Part shown: one piece after another, positions 8,886-18,324 of the stretch
How the letters are laid out: each line of letters begins with the position of its first letter
Position numbering within the stretch: position 1 is the stretch's first letter
Assembly: GCA_039810585.1 (NCBI GenBank)
Contig: JBDHXF010000005.1
Span: 37,207 to 101,206, forward strand
DNA length: 64,000 bases
Direction of reading: 5' to 3'
DNA from: JBBATK01 sp039810585
GTDB taxonomy: Bacteria; Bacteroidota; Ignavibacteria; Kapaibacteriales; NICIL-2
Notes under the pieces: model-generated
What the model saw: the letters and a program-made list of their open reading frames with translations, nothing else
Told to the model about the DNA's origin: nothing
Database searches by the model: none
Translations under genes and position numbers: made by a program

Positions 8886-11816
8886 ATGGCAAAGCTGCTT
8901 CTGGTCGACTCATTTTCTTTGATTTTTCGCGCGTTTTACGCTCTTCAGCGTGGACGTCCCCTCACGGCCACCAACGGTGAGCCCAGCGGCGCCGTGTTTG
9001 GCTTTGCCAATATTCTCAGCTCCCTACTGGAAAGGGAAAAGCCCGAGTACATCGCCTGCGTGTTCGACACGAAGGAACCTACGCACCGTCATATTCTTTA
9101 CTCCGAGTACAAGGCTAATCGTCAGGCAATGCCGGAGGACCTCATTCCGCAAATTCCCCGCATCAAGGAACTCATCGATGCTCTCGGCATCACGCGCATT
9201 GAGCAGCCCGGTTTTGAGGCGGACGATATCATCGGCACTCTTGCCATGGAGGGTGAGCGCAAGGATATTGATGTGTACTGCGTCACATCGGATAAAGACT
9301 ACTATCAACTGGTCGATTCCAAAGTTCGTCTGCTTAAACCCGGTTCAGGCGCTGAATACGAACTGCATGGCGAGGAACAGTGTCGTGAGAAATTTGGTGT
9401 GGCTCCCGCCCAGGTTATCGACGTCCTAGCCATTATCGGCGATGCCAGCGACAACGTCCCCGGCGTAAAAGGCGTTGGCGAAAAAACTGCCATCCCGCTC
9501 GTGCAGCAGTTTGGAACACTCGAGAACATCTACGCCCACTTGGATGAAATCCCACGCGAATCGGTGCGCAAGAAGTTTGAAGACGCGGCTGAGATTGCCA
9601 AGCTCTCCAAAGTGCTAGTTACCATCGATCGCGCCGTGCCCATTGAGCACGGCTACGAAGAATGCGCGTGGCAACAACCCAACGCCTCCCGTCTCGGCGA
9701 GTTCTTCGACCTGATGGGTTTCAAGACGTTGAAGGTCAAGTGGATGACAAAGCTCTCTGGCGACATCCCAGCCACCGCCGATTCATCAGCGCCTTCCGCA
9801 AAGACCGGTGAAGCCACATCCGTTGCGGCCGGCGACACAAAAGCAACCACAACTCCTTCAGACATCGCGGGCGAAGCCCGCGAGAATGAAGAATCCGTCT
9901 TTCACACCATTCTGGATGTTCCCCACGACTATCAACTCGTGCGCGACCCCAAAGCATTGGCGTCCATGCTGAAAAAGCTGGCGAAGGCAAAGAAGCTTGC
10001 GGTGGATTTAGAGACCACCTCGCTGGATGCCATGAGCTGCGAAATCGTGGGCATTTCCCTCTGTGCTGAAGAAGGCAGTGCCTACTACATAGCCGTGAGC
10101 CCGGCGCATCAGGCCGATCAGGATTTTTCTCGAGACCAAGCCATTCCGCTGCTCAGCGAGGAAGAGTTGTTTGGCAGTGCTGACAGTTCAAGCGATATGC
10201 ATAATGGTCAACTGGAGACTCGCTATGCCCTGCAGCAACTGCGCGATCTCTTGGAGAGTGAACGTTGCGAGAAGTGGGGACAAAACATCAAGTTCGATAG
10301 TCTTATTCTGAAACGTCACGGCATCGACGTCCGCCCCATCAGCTTCGATTCCATGATAGCGAGCTATATCCTGAATCCGGATTCCTCGCATGGCATGGAC
10401 GCTCTTGCCGAACGTCTGCTGCACTATAAGCCCATCTCCATCACCGAGCTCATCGGTATCAAAAAGGCCACGCAGCTCTCGATGCGCGACGTAGCGGTGG
10501 ACCGCGTTGCCGAATATGCTGCCGAAGATGCTGACGTGACCTACAAACTCTGCTCTGTACTCTCGAAGAATTTGCACGCGGAACCCGGCCTGGAAAAACT
10601 GGCAGCGGAGATTGAGTTCCCGCTCATCACGGTGCTTCGCGATATGGAGTATAATGGCATTGCAGTAGACACGAAGCATCTATCGAGTCTCGGAACCAAA
10701 GTGAAAGCCGAGACGGCCGTGTTAAAAGAAAAGATCATCGCCGAAGCCGGTGTGAGTTTCAATCCGGATTCACCCAAGCAGCTCGGAGAAATTCTGTTTG
10801 AGAAGCTGCAATTACCGGTCATCAAGAAGAATAAAACCGGCTACAGCACTGATGTGCAAGTGCTCACGGAACTGGCGGAGAGCTACCCCATTGCCTCGTT
10901 GATGTTAGAGTACCGTCAGCTCCAAAAGCTGCAAAGCACCTACATCGAAAACTTGCCGCGCATGGTGAACTCGCGAACCGGCCGCGTGCATACCACCTAC
11001 GCTCAGCACATTGCTGCCACGGGACGCTTAGCGTCTACTGACCCGAACCTTCAGAACATTCCGATTAAGACCGAGCTAGGACGTTCCATTCGAGCCGCTT
11101 TTGTGGCTCAACGCAAGGATGCTGTGATCCTGTCAGCCGACTACTCGCAAATCGAGCTTCGCATCATGGCGCATATCTGCGGCGATGAAACGCTCACCCA
11201 TGCCTTTCAAAATGGACTGGACATTCATACGGCTACTGCGGCGCGACTCTTTAGCGTGCCTCTGGACCAGGTGGATTCTGCCATGCGACGTAAAGCCAAG
11301 ACGGTCAACTTCGGCATCATGTATGGTCAAGGAGCTTTCGGCTTGGCACGTCAGCTCGGTATTTCGCGTACGGAAGGCAAAGAAATTATCGATACCTACT
11401 TCAAGCAGTACGAGCGCATCAAGAACTACATGGAGCAGACTATTCATGACTGCGAGCGGAATGGCTTTGTTCAGACCTTGTGTGGTCGGCGACGTTTCTT
11501 GCCAGACATCACCAGTCGCAATCACACCATTAAAGCTGCTGCTGAACGTACAGCAATCAATACGCCGATACAAGGAACAGCTGCCGACATGATCAAGATT
11601 GCCATGATCCGCTTGCATGCAGCCATGAAAGAACGCGGCTTTGAGTCGCTCATGATGTTGCAGGTTCACGACGAATTGGTCTTCGAAGTACTAAACAGTG
11701 AATTGGACGAGCTGCGAGCCCTAGTCAAGAAAACGATGGAGGAAGCCCTTCCGCTAGGCAATGTTCCCGTCCTCGTCGAAACCGGTGTGGGTGATAATTG
11801 GGATGAGGCGCATTGA
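8886..11816 (+). CDS. polA: DNA polymerase I
   Basis: The 976-residue enzyme carries all three classical domains. The N-terminal 5'-3' exonuclease (about 1-290) has FEADDIIGTLA and GDASDNVPGVKGVGEKTA. After a low-complexity Ala/Ser/Thr linker (about 295-345), a DnaQ-like 3'-5' exonuclease retains D374-x-E376 (VDLETTSLD) and DAEDADVTY-like residues, so proofreading looks functional. The polymerase domain has motif A DYSQIELRIMAH (D752), motif B RRKAKTVNFGIMYGQGAFGLA-type residues, and motif C QVHDELVFEV (D929). Its role is Okazaki fragment maturation and repair synthesis. The ATG at 8886 follows GAAGGAATTACG and begins MAKLLLVDSF, the usual N-terminus; the open frame extends upstream only by chance. 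Confidence 0.97.
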   Translation: MAKLLLVDSFSLIFRAFYALQRGRPLTATNGEPSGAVFGFANILSSLLEREKPEYIACVFDTKEPTHRHILYSEYKANRQAMPEDLIPQIPRIKELIDALGITRIEQPGFEADDIIGTLAMEGERKDIDVYCVTSDKDYYQLVDSKVRLLKPGSGAEYELHGEEQCREKFGVAPAQVIDVLAIIGDASDNVPGVKGVGEKTAIPLVQQFGTLENIYAHLDEIPRESVRKKFEDAAEIAKLSKVLVTIDRAVPIEHGYEECAWQQPNASRLGEFFDLMGFKTLKVKWMTKLSGDIPATADSSAPSAKTGEATSVAAGDTKATTTPSDIAGEARENEESVFHTILDVPHDYQLVRDPKALASMLKKLAKAKKLAVDLETTSLDAMSCEIVGISLCAEEGSAYYIAVSPAHQADQDFSRDQAIPLLSEEELFGSADSSSDMHNGQLETRYALQQLRDLLESERCEKWGQNIKFDSLILKRHGIDVRPISFDSMIASYILNPDSSHGMDALAERLLHYKPISITELIGIKKATQLSMRDVAVDRVAEYAAEDADVTYKLCSVLSKNLHAEPGLEKLAAEIEFPLITVLRDMEYNGIAVDTKHLSSLGTKVKAETAVLKEKIIAEAGVSFNPDSPKQLGEILFEKLQLPVIKKNKTGYSTDVQVLTELAESYPIASLMLEYRQLQKLQSTYIENLPRMVNSRTGRVHTTYAQHIAATGRLASTDPNLQNIPIKTELGRSIRAAFVAQRKDAVILSADYSQIELRIMAHICGDETLTHAFQNGLDIHTATAARLFSVPLDQVDSAMRRKAKTVNFGIMYGQGAFGLARQLGISRTEGKEIIDTYFKQYERIKNYMEQTIHDCERNGFVQTLCGRRRFLPDITSRNHTIKAAAERTAINTPIQGTAADMIKIAMIRLHAAMKERGFESLMMLQVHDELVFEVLNSELDELRALVKKTMEEALPLGNVPVLVETGVGDNWDEAH

Positions 11817-11983
11817 GAACTGAGTGAAATGGACATGCTTGATTTGACTTTTCACCGGCGCAGCACTCACTTTCCGAGGGAATTCGCTGTATTTTGGATC
11901 AAACTCTTCGAAACGGCTTTTTTGGCACGAATTTGAAGGATTCAGTCTAACGACAGCTCGAACACTCATCAACGCTTTCAAGG

Positions 11984-13132
11984 ATGAACACAGCATTGAT
12001 CACCGGTATCACCGGACAGGACGGATCCTACCTCACCGAGTACTTGCATAGCAAGGGCTATACCGTGCACGGCATTATTCGCCGCTCCAGCGTTTTCAAT
12101 ACCAATCGTATTGACCATATCTATCAGGATCCAAATGCCAGAGATACGAGGTTACACCTGCATTATGGCGACCTGACCGATCCGGGATTGTTGACGGAGA
12201 TTGTCTACAACATCAAGCCGGAGGAGGTGTATCATTTGGGTGCTCAGAGTCACGTTCGTGTGTCCTTCGACATGCCCGAATACACCGGCAACGCAACCGG
12301 ACTTGGAACCATCAGAATTCTTGAAGCTATTCGTCGCAGTGGTACACGCACACGCTTTTATCAGGCATCAACCTCAGAGCTCTTCGGATCAGCTCCGGCA
12401 CCGCAAAGCGAAGTCACTCCCTTCGAACCACAAAGTCCCTACGCCATTGCTAAGCTCTACTCCTACTGGCTCGTGAAGAACTATCGTGAAGCCTACAAGA
12501 TGTATGCGTGCAATGGTATACTGTTCAATCATGAGTCACCGCGACGTGGCGAGACCTTTGTCACCCGCAAAATCACCCGCGCCTTGGCGCATATTCTGAG
12601 CGGGAAACAGAAGACCCTCTTCCTCGGAAACCTTGATGCCAAGCGCGACTGGGGCTTTGCCGCCGAGTATGTGCAGATGATGTGGCTCATGCTGCAACAA
12701 GACAAACCGGATGATTATACAGTCGGTACCGGCGACACACACACGGTGCGGCAATTCGTGAACGACAGTTTTCACTATGCCGGCGTGGAACTTGAATGGC
12801 AAGGCGAAGGCGCGAACGAAAGGGCTTTGGTCAAGAGCTTTAACCCGGTATTCGGCGATCACCTCAAGACGGGTGACACAGTAGTGCAAATCCTTCCGAA
12901 GTACTTCCGTCCCACCGAGGTAGACTGGCTGCAAGCCGATATCTCCAAAGCCAAACGACAATTGAACTGGGAACCAAAAGTCGGCTATCAGGATTTAGTG
13001 AACGTGATGGTTGATTACGATATGCTCTTCGAAAAATTAGCAGCCCCCATGAAAGGCATCGAGACCCTCAGTCACATGGGCTTTGATTGGATACAACAGC
13101 CCTTGTATAATGTCACCGGCGGCGTGTTCTAA
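11984..13132 (+). CDS. gmd: GDP-mannose 4,6-dehydratase
   Basis: The enzyme converts GDP-D-mannose to GDP-4-keto-6-deoxy-D-mannose, the first step to GDP-fucose, GDP-rhamnose or perosamine for surface polysaccharides. The 382-residue length is normal. Diagnostic features are the NADP-binding GITGQDG (8-14), RRSSVFNTNRIDH, the catalytic region STSELFGSAP, SPYAIAKLYSYW (Tyr and Lys of the YxxxK pair), and NHESPRRGETFVTRKITRA. The usual partner fcl (GDP-fucose synthase) is not adjacent, so the final sugar cannot be inferred. A strong terminator follows at 13165-13200, making this a probable single-gene transcript. Confidence 0.96.
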   Translation: MNTALITGITGQDGSYLTEYLHSKGYTVHGIIRRSSVFNTNRIDHIYQDPNARDTRLHLHYGDLTDPGLLTEIVYNIKPEEVYHLGAQSHVRVSFDMPEYTGNATGLGTIRILEAIRRSGTRTRFYQASTSELFGSAPAPQSEVTPFEPQSPYAIAKLYSYWLVKNYREAYKMYACNGILFNHESPRRGETFVTRKITRALAHILSGKQKTLFLGNLDAKRDWGFAAEYVQMMWLMLQQDKPDDYTVGTGDTHTVRQFVNDSFHYAGVELEWQGEGANERALVKSFNPVFGDHLKTGDTVVQILPKYFRPTEVDWLQADISKAKRQLNWEPKVGYQDLVNVMVDYDMLFEKLAAPMKGIETLSHMGFDWIQQPLYNVTGGVF

Positions 13133-13164
13133 GATTTAGATACATTCGAAAGTGAACAAAGAAG

Positions 13165-13200
13165 TCCCTGACACTCACATGCTCAGGGATTTTTTTTGTT
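13165..13200 (+). terminator. Rho-independent terminator after gmd
   Basis: The stem TCCCTGA (13165-13171) pairs with TCAGGGA (13183-13189), with an 11-base loop, followed by a run of eight T's. It lies 33 bases after the gmd stop. Confidence 0.85.
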
Positions 13201-13343
13201 CGGACCCATCTACGACTTGACTTTTCCACTATCGTCGATGTAACGGCATCTTCGCTTTCACTTTTGCCTCGTCGTGGGTAGTTTCGTTGTCAAGCGAGCC
13301 ACTCGCTTTTGTCATCCATCATCTCACATTTGCATTTACTGAC

Positions 13344-14321
13344 ATGGCACAACGCGGACCGATTTCTCAATTCATGGAACGACACTACCTGCACTTCAAC
13401 GCCGCTGCCATGATGGACGCCGTGAAGGCCTATGAAACGCACATGGCGGAGGGCGGAAAGATGATGATCACTCTTGCCGGCGCCATGAGTACGGCCGAAA
13501 TGGGTAAGTCCTTAGCCGAAATGATCCGTCAGGATAAGGTCCAGATCATCTCCTGTACCGGGGCGAATTTGGAGGAGGACATCATGAACCTCGTTGCGCA
13601 CTCTCACTACAAGCGCGTTCCGCACTACCGCGATTTGTCGCCTCAGGACGAGTGGGACTTGCTCGAAAACCACTACAACCGCGTCACCGACACATGCATT
13701 CCGGAAGAAGAAGCATTCCGCCGTCTGCAAAAACACATCCACGAACTCTGGAAAAGAGCCAACGACTCCGGTGAGCGCTATTTCCCTCACGAGTTCATGT
13801 ACCAGATGTTGCTCAGCGGCGTGCTGGAACAGTACTACGAAATCGATCCGGCAGATAGCTGGATGCTTGCCGCGGCACAGAAGAATCTTCCCATCGTCGT
13901 TCCGGGCTGGGAAGACTCCACCATGGGCAACATCTTTGCTTCTTATGTCATCAAAAACGAACTCAAAGCCACCACCATGAAATCCGGTGTGGAATACATG
14001 GCCTGGCTTGCCAATTGGTACACCAAAAACTGCGACGGCAAAGGCATCGGCTTTTACCAGATCGGCGGCGGTATCGCGGGCGACTTCCCCATTTGCGTGG
14101 TTCCCATGCTTTACCAAGACATGGGCATGCACGACATACCTTTCTGGTCATACTTCTGCCAGATTTCCGATTCCACCACCAGCTACGGCTCCTACTCCGG
14201 CGCCGTTCCCAACGAAAAAATCACCTGGGGTAAACTCGGTATCGAAACCCCAAAGTTCATCGTCGAGAGCGATGCCACCATCGTCGCTCCGCTGATGTTC
14301 GGATGGCTGCTTGGTTGGTAG
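13344..14321 (+). CDS. Deoxyhypusine synthase-like family protein
   Basis: The 325-residue protein resembles deoxyhypusine synthase along its whole length. It has the NAD-binding-type TLAGAMSTAEMGKSLAEMI, the acidic SCTGANLEEDIMN, VPGWEDSTMGN, YQIGGGIAGDFPICVVPML, and the C-terminal active-site segment ITWGKLGIE. There, K297 corresponds to the lysine that carries the aminobutyl intermediate, so the enzyme looks catalytically competent. Eukaryal and archaeal enzymes modify eIF5A. Bacterial homologues lack that substrate and are thought to make polyamine derivatives such as homospermidine, or to have unassigned roles. The start at 13344 (MAQRGPISQFMERHY) was chosen over the in-frame ATG at 13287 because the added 19 residues are unlike the family. 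No polyamine genes are adjacent. Confidence 0.88.
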   Translation: MAQRGPISQFMERHYLHFNAAAMMDAVKAYETHMAEGGKMMITLAGAMSTAEMGKSLAEMIRQDKVQIISCTGANLEEDIMNLVAHSHYKRVPHYRDLSPQDEWDLLENHYNRVTDTCIPEEEAFRRLQKHIHELWKRANDSGERYFPHEFMYQMLLSGVLEQYYEIDPADSWMLAAAQKNLPIVVPGWEDSTMGNIFASYVIKNELKATTMKSGVEYMAWLANWYTKNCDGKGIGFYQIGGGIAGDFPICVVPMLYQDMGMHDIPFWSYFCQISDSTTSYGSYSGAVPNEKITWGKLGIETPKFIVESDATIVAPLMFGWLLGW

Positions 14322-14442
14322 CCGGTATATGATCTCGAAGAATAACAGCTTGCCTTACAAGCTCTTGCACTGTTCTACTGAAACGATTTCGAGCAGCGAG
14401 CGCAGCGAATGATCTATCACGTATCTCTGCGGAGTGTCGGCA

Positions 14443-14482
14443 GGAGATTCTTCTTACGTACATGCTTCGCATGTCCTGTCGC
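14443..14482 (+). repeat. Dispersed palindromic repeat, copy 1
   Basis: GAGATTCTTCTTACGTACA leads into the perfect hairpin ACATGC-TTC-GCATGT (14460-14474). An imperfect outer pairing (CGGCAGGA upstream with TCCTGTCG downstream) encloses it. The same flank-plus-hairpin arrangement is found at 25001-25040 (reverse orientation) and 54681-54717, all in intergenic DNA. Confidence 0.6.
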
Positions 14483-14529
14483 CGCGGGTGAAATGGGTGA
14501 GCTGAGTCGGAAGTGACCTCGATGAGCGA

Positions 14530-14546
14530 GTGCGCGAAGCGCGCAC
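14530..14546. repeat. Short perfect hairpin with GCGAAGC core
   Basis: GTGCGCG and CGCGCAC flank a 3-base centre. The core GCGAAGC is shared with other intergenic hairpins in the window. No T-tract follows, so it is not a typical terminator. Confidence 0.5.
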
Positions 14547-14588
14547 GAATAATAATCACACCAAATAGTCTTTTTATAAAGTTCGGGC

Positions 14589-14617
14589 TTGACTTTATGC
14601 CTGCTATGGACTAAGTT
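14589..14617 (+). promoter_or_regulatory. Candidate sigma-70-type promoter for the aldo/keto reductase gene
   Basis: TTGACT (14589-14594) is separated by exactly 17 bases from TAAGTT (14612-14617). Transcription would start about 75 bases before the ATG at 14700. This rests on pattern match only. Confidence 0.35.
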
Positions 14618-14699
14618 ACAGCAGTCGAGCGCGGCTCGTTCAACGAGCTTCGTGTTCGATCCTACTAAAGTCCTACCAATTCCAGAGAGGGGAGTGTGT

Positions 14700-16202
14700 A
14701 TGAGCACTTCGGAAGACTACTCACAGCGATTTCCTGAGCTTCCGTTCGAGACATGGTCGACAGGACACACAGTATCGCAGGCCGGATTTGGATGCTACCG
14801 CGTCAACACTCACAATCCCGAACATGCACGAGCCCTACAAAAAGCCGTCTTGTCCGGGATTAATTGTATTGATACCGCAGCAAACTATGGCGACGGATCA
14901 GCCGAGGAACTTGTCGGCAGCGTTGTCGAGCAATTGATTGCCCATCACGGTATTGAACGTACAGAGTTGGTGCTTGTCACCAAGGCTGGCTACATGCAAG
15001 GCAGGAACTACCACCGGGCACACAAGGCGGAGCATAACGGACATGCCTTTCCCAACGTGGTAAAGTTTGGTGATGGCCTCTGGCACTGCATCCACCCAGA
15101 GTTTTTGGAGGATCAACTTGAACGTTCCTTACGCCATTTGAAAAGCGAGTACGTGGATGTGTATTTACTGCATAATCCGGAGTACTTTCTCATCCAGGCA
15201 GAGCGAGACGAAGTGTCGCTCGAAGAAGCACGAGCCGAGTTCTATCACCGAATCCAACAGGCATTTGAGTATTGCGAAAAACAAGTGGAAGCCGGAAGAA
15301 TACGGGCCTACGGTATTTCGTCAAACTGCTTCGGACACGCCTCGTCGGACGCTGATTTCGTGTCCCTCGAATCCTGTCTGCAAGCCGCGTTCAACGTCGG
15401 TGGTTCGGAGCATCACTTCCGTGTAGTGCAACTCCCCTTTAACCTGCTTGAAACCGGTGCGGCAACGGAGCTCAATAACCTTGGCAATTCGCAATCTGTA
15501 TTGGAGTTTGCAAAAGCCAACGCCATCAACGTGATGGTTAATCGTGTTCTGAATGCCATTACCCAAAGCTCGCTGGTGCGTTTAGCAGAGCATGCCTTTG
15601 CCGGCACTCCCCCGCCCACGCATTCGGATATCGAAGCTGCGCTGGCAGATTTGGTCGCTCACGAAGATGTCATGCTGAAGAATATCCTGACCACTCTGCC
15701 TTTCGAAGAACATAGCCGCGAAACCTTGGCAGACTTCCTCACTCCCGGAGCACATTTGGTGGAGCATTGGAATACCTTCGACAGTATCGAGCACTGGCAT
15801 GAGATAGAAGCACAATACCTCAGGCCTCGCATGAACGAAGCCGTCGAGGCTATCCTGCATCACCCGACGCCCGGGATGGACGAGTGGATTGCAGAGTTCA
15901 AAAGCAAAACGCAAGAGCTCTTTAAACTGATTACTCATCACTATGCAGTACTATCGCACCCACGCCTGGAACGCATCCACGCCAAAGCCGTTGAGATGCT
16001 GGGAGCTGAGTTTGCCGATATGAGCATTGCGCAACTGGCATTCAGTGCTCCGCGAGCAACAGAAGGCGTTTCCTGCACACTCATTGGTGCGCGCCGCGAA
16101 CAGTATGTGGACGAGATCGTGGAATCGATGAAGATGCAGCTTCCGAGCTTGAGCAGACAACAATGGGCCGGCCTTGTTGGCATTGAGGAGATGGTGGCCT
16201 AA
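14700..16202 (+). CDS. Aldo/keto reductase family protein with large internal insertion
   Basis: The N-terminal half is a standard AKR barrel: GFGCYRV, then the tetrad D58 (CIDTAANYGDG), Y63, K95 (LVLVTKAGY) and H158 (YVDVYLLHNPEYF). NADPH-dependent carbonyl reduction or the reverse oxidation is expected; the substrate is unknown. The C-terminal cofactor segment (MSIAQLAFSAPRATEGVSCTLIGAR) is also present. Between about residues 300 and 430 there is an insertion of about 130-150 residues, rich in charged helices and His/Trp, making the protein 500 residues instead of the usual 300-350. The ATG at 14700 has a good GAGAGGGGAG Shine-Dalgarno. The longer open frame begins upstream by chance. Confidence 0.85.
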   Translation: MSTSEDYSQRFPELPFETWSTGHTVSQAGFGCYRVNTHNPEHARALQKAVLSGINCIDTAANYGDGSAEELVGSVVEQLIAHHGIERTELVLVTKAGYMQGRNYHRAHKAEHNGHAFPNVVKFGDGLWHCIHPEFLEDQLERSLRHLKSEYVDVYLLHNPEYFLIQAERDEVSLEEARAEFYHRIQQAFEYCEKQVEAGRIRAYGISSNCFGHASSDADFVSLESCLQAAFNVGGSEHHFRVVQLPFNLLETGAATELNNLGNSQSVLEFAKANAINVMVNRVLNAITQSSLVRLAEHAFAGTPPPTHSDIEAALADLVAHEDVMLKNILTTLPFEEHSRETLADFLTPGAHLVEHWNTFDSIEHWHEIEAQYLRPRMNEAVEAILHHPTPGMDEWIAEFKSKTQELFKLITHHYAVLSHPRLERIHAKAVEMLGAEFADMSIAQLAFSAPRATEGVSCTLIGARREQYVDEIVESMKMQLPSLSRQQWAGLVGIEEMVA

Positions 16203-16224
16203 AGTCATACGATAGTTTTGTTGA

Positions 16225-16254
16225 AGGGTCGGACATTGCATCCGACCTTTTTTT
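16225..16254 (+). terminator. Rho-independent terminator after the aldo/keto reductase gene
   Basis: The stem GGTCGGA (16227-16233) pairs with TCCGACC (16241-16247), followed by seven T's. Confidence 0.85.
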
Positions 16255-16350
16255 ATGTCGCACTGCGAATGCACAAAGATTGCACACGCTGAACTGCAAT
16301 AATGAGTTGGTCATTCACCACTTTGTCCGGGCTTCACCGAGCCTTTCACG

Positions 16351-18087
16351 ATGATGACATGGAGAGAATACACAGCGCAGTTTAGCGCCGAGTTGAAGCG
16401 AGCTAATGATAGTATCGACCGCGGTCACTACGCAGAAGCAGAGGCATTGCTGGCCGCAGAGGAAGAACGTCTGCGACTGATCGCTAACGCTCAACGCAAC
16501 GATTTTCACCGCGATGAAATCGCATACACCACACAAATCAAAGCCTATGCAGCCTTCATGCAGGGTCGTGTTAACGAAGCCTTTGGGTTATACAGGCGAT
16601 GTCTTGAGCTGTGTGATTCACTAGAGTACGGCTACATCCGGGCATCGTCATCAAGCGGTCTGGGAAATTGCTATCACCGTGTCGGACAAAACGACAAGGC
16701 TATTGAGTGCATCGCACAAGCCCTCACTCTGTGGGAGCAGTACAGAGAAGACTTCGGCGTCGCCACCGAGTGCGGCAACATGGCGAACGTCCTGATGCAC
16801 TTAGCTCAATTTGAATCGGCTCGTGATTACATGGAACGATGCAGCCGCATCTTCGAGCAGCTTGGCGAGCTGCGACAAACGGCAAACGCCTATCTCAATC
16901 TTGCCGTATGCTTGCAAAATCTAAAGGACTTGAAAGGAGCATACGACGCCTTGCACAAAGGTATCAATCTGCTTCAATCCCTGGGTGACAGAACGTCGCT
17001 TGCACGTGCAGAGGGAAATCTGGGGACCTTGTGTTATCACATGGGCGATGCAGAGGAAGCGGTTCGACACATCCAAAACGCCTTGCGAGAACACACAGAG
17101 TTGGGCAATCGCGACTCCGTTGCTATTTGGAAATCCAATTTGGGATGGATGTATGGTCAGCCGGGATTAAGCATCTCCGATCCCGTTCAAGCCGAGCAGC
17201 TCATTCGGGAAGCGATAGCAATCAACTCCGAGAATAGCTCGACCTACTATTTAGCTAACAATTATGAGTCGCTCGCAGAGGTCTTCGAGCACAATGGCAA
17301 ACCCGAGGCGGCCTTAGATGCGTACAAAACATTTCACCGACTGAGTCAGGAATACCAGAGCCAGAAAGCGCGGGAGCTGGCGGAGCGACAAGACGCCGAG
17401 TTCAAACTGGGTATTGAACGGGCACGCGTGCAAGCTACCGAGCAGGTTTTGCACCGCGTGTTGCCGGCATCAATCGCCGAGAGGTTGACCAAAGGTGAAG
17501 AAGTGGCCGATCACTTCGACTCCGTCTCTGTGTTCTTTTCGGACATCGTCGGCTTCACACCCATGGCCTCGCGCATGAGCGCGCACAACGTAATCGGATT
17601 GCTGAACTATGTGTTCGAAATCTTCGACACCATCATGGAGAAACACGGCTGCGAGAAGATTAAAACTATCGGCGACGGCTACATGGCAATATCTGGTGCG
17701 CCGATTCCGGTTGATGATCACGCTGAACGACTCGCCGCGGCTAGTGTGGAATTACTGTCTGCGCTTGATTTACCCGACCACATTCAGGCTCTGCTCCCTG
17801 ATGGCTGCACTCTTCAACTTCGCATCGGTTTACACTGTGGTCCTGCCTTTGCCGGCATCGTGGGCATCAACCGCTTTGTGTACGACCTATATTCCGACAC
17901 CATCAACACCGCCGCCCGCATGGAGAGTCATGGTCTACCAGGCCGCATCCATTGCTCCGCCGAGTTTGCCGACGAGTTGAAACGACGCGGTAGCACCTAT
18001 GATTTTGAAGATCGAGGAATAATGGTGATCAAAGGCAAGGGCGAGATGCACACCTACTTTCTGAACGCAGCAGCTCAGGAGAACTGA
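16351..18087 (+). CDS. TPR-repeat class III adenylate cyclase
   Basis: The N-terminal 350 residues are tetratricopeptide repeats (for example ASSSSGLGNCYHRVGQNDKA and ARAEGNLGTLCYHMGDAEEA), followed by a short coiled linker (about 335-370) and a class III nucleotidyl cyclase domain (about 385-575). Metal-binding aspartates are D398 (FFSDIVGFT) and D442 (IGDGYMA). The base-selecting pair K438 and D512 (YDLYSD) predicts ATP as substrate, and N519 and R523 (NTAARM) supply the transition-state residues. All catalytic positions are present in one chain, so it should work as a homodimer. There is no signal peptide or membrane segment, so it is cytosolic. The TPRs probably bind a partner that controls activity. 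No cAMP receptor gene is nearby. Confidence 0.9.
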   Translation: MMTWREYTAQFSAELKRANDSIDRGHYAEAEALLAAEEERLRLIANAQRNDFHRDEIAYTTQIKAYAAFMQGRVNEAFGLYRRCLELCDSLEYGYIRASSSSGLGNCYHRVGQNDKAIECIAQALTLWEQYREDFGVATECGNMANVLMHLAQFESARDYMERCSRIFEQLGELRQTANAYLNLAVCLQNLKDLKGAYDALHKGINLLQSLGDRTSLARAEGNLGTLCYHMGDAEEAVRHIQNALREHTELGNRDSVAIWKSNLGWMYGQPGLSISDPVQAEQLIREAIAINSENSSTYYLANNYESLAEVFEHNGKPEAALDAYKTFHRLSQEYQSQKARELAERQDAEFKLGIERARVQATEQVLHRVLPASIAERLTKGEEVADHFDSVSVFFSDIVGFTPMASRMSAHNVIGLLNYVFEIFDTIMEKHGCEKIKTIGDGYMAISGAPIPVDDHAERLAAASVELLSALDLPDHIQALLPDGCTLQLRIGLHCGPAFAGIVGINRFVYDLYSDTINTAARMESHGLPGRIHCSAEFADELKRRGSTYDFEDRGIMVIKGKGEMHTYFLNAAAQEN

Positions 18088-18324
18088 GCCACTGTGCTCA
18101 CTTCCAATCATTCGGCACCTTCGCGCGACATTGATATATGCGGATGAATGCTCCGTTGGCATTTTTGTATCGTTATGGTGATGAACATTAGCATTGATGT
18201 TGGCGCCTTGGTGTGACAGATGTCGTCGCTGTCGTGTTGTTGTCAATGAAAGGCGAGTGTAAATCGCAACTCAGTCTACGTCGTCACCACACCTCCGATT
18301 TCAGCACCACACAGGAGTACCGTT

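Larger units (their letters stand above)
14322..14699. other. 378-base intergenic region with two GCGAAGC-core hairpins and a promoter-like sequence
   Basis: No plausible gene is visible. It holds the dispersed palindrome at 14443-14482, a second hairpin at 14530-14546 (GTGCGCG-AAG-CGCGCAC), and a possible promoter at 14589-14617. Confidence 0.6.

Noticed and set aside
11133..11669. 178-codon minus-strand frame opposite polA
   Set aside because: Lies inside the polymerase catalytic domain of polA; no independent evidence.
13512..14132. Long minus-strand open frame opposite the deoxyhypusine-synthase-like gene
   Set aside because: The plus-strand protein has clear family motifs; the opposite frame is a codon-usage shadow.
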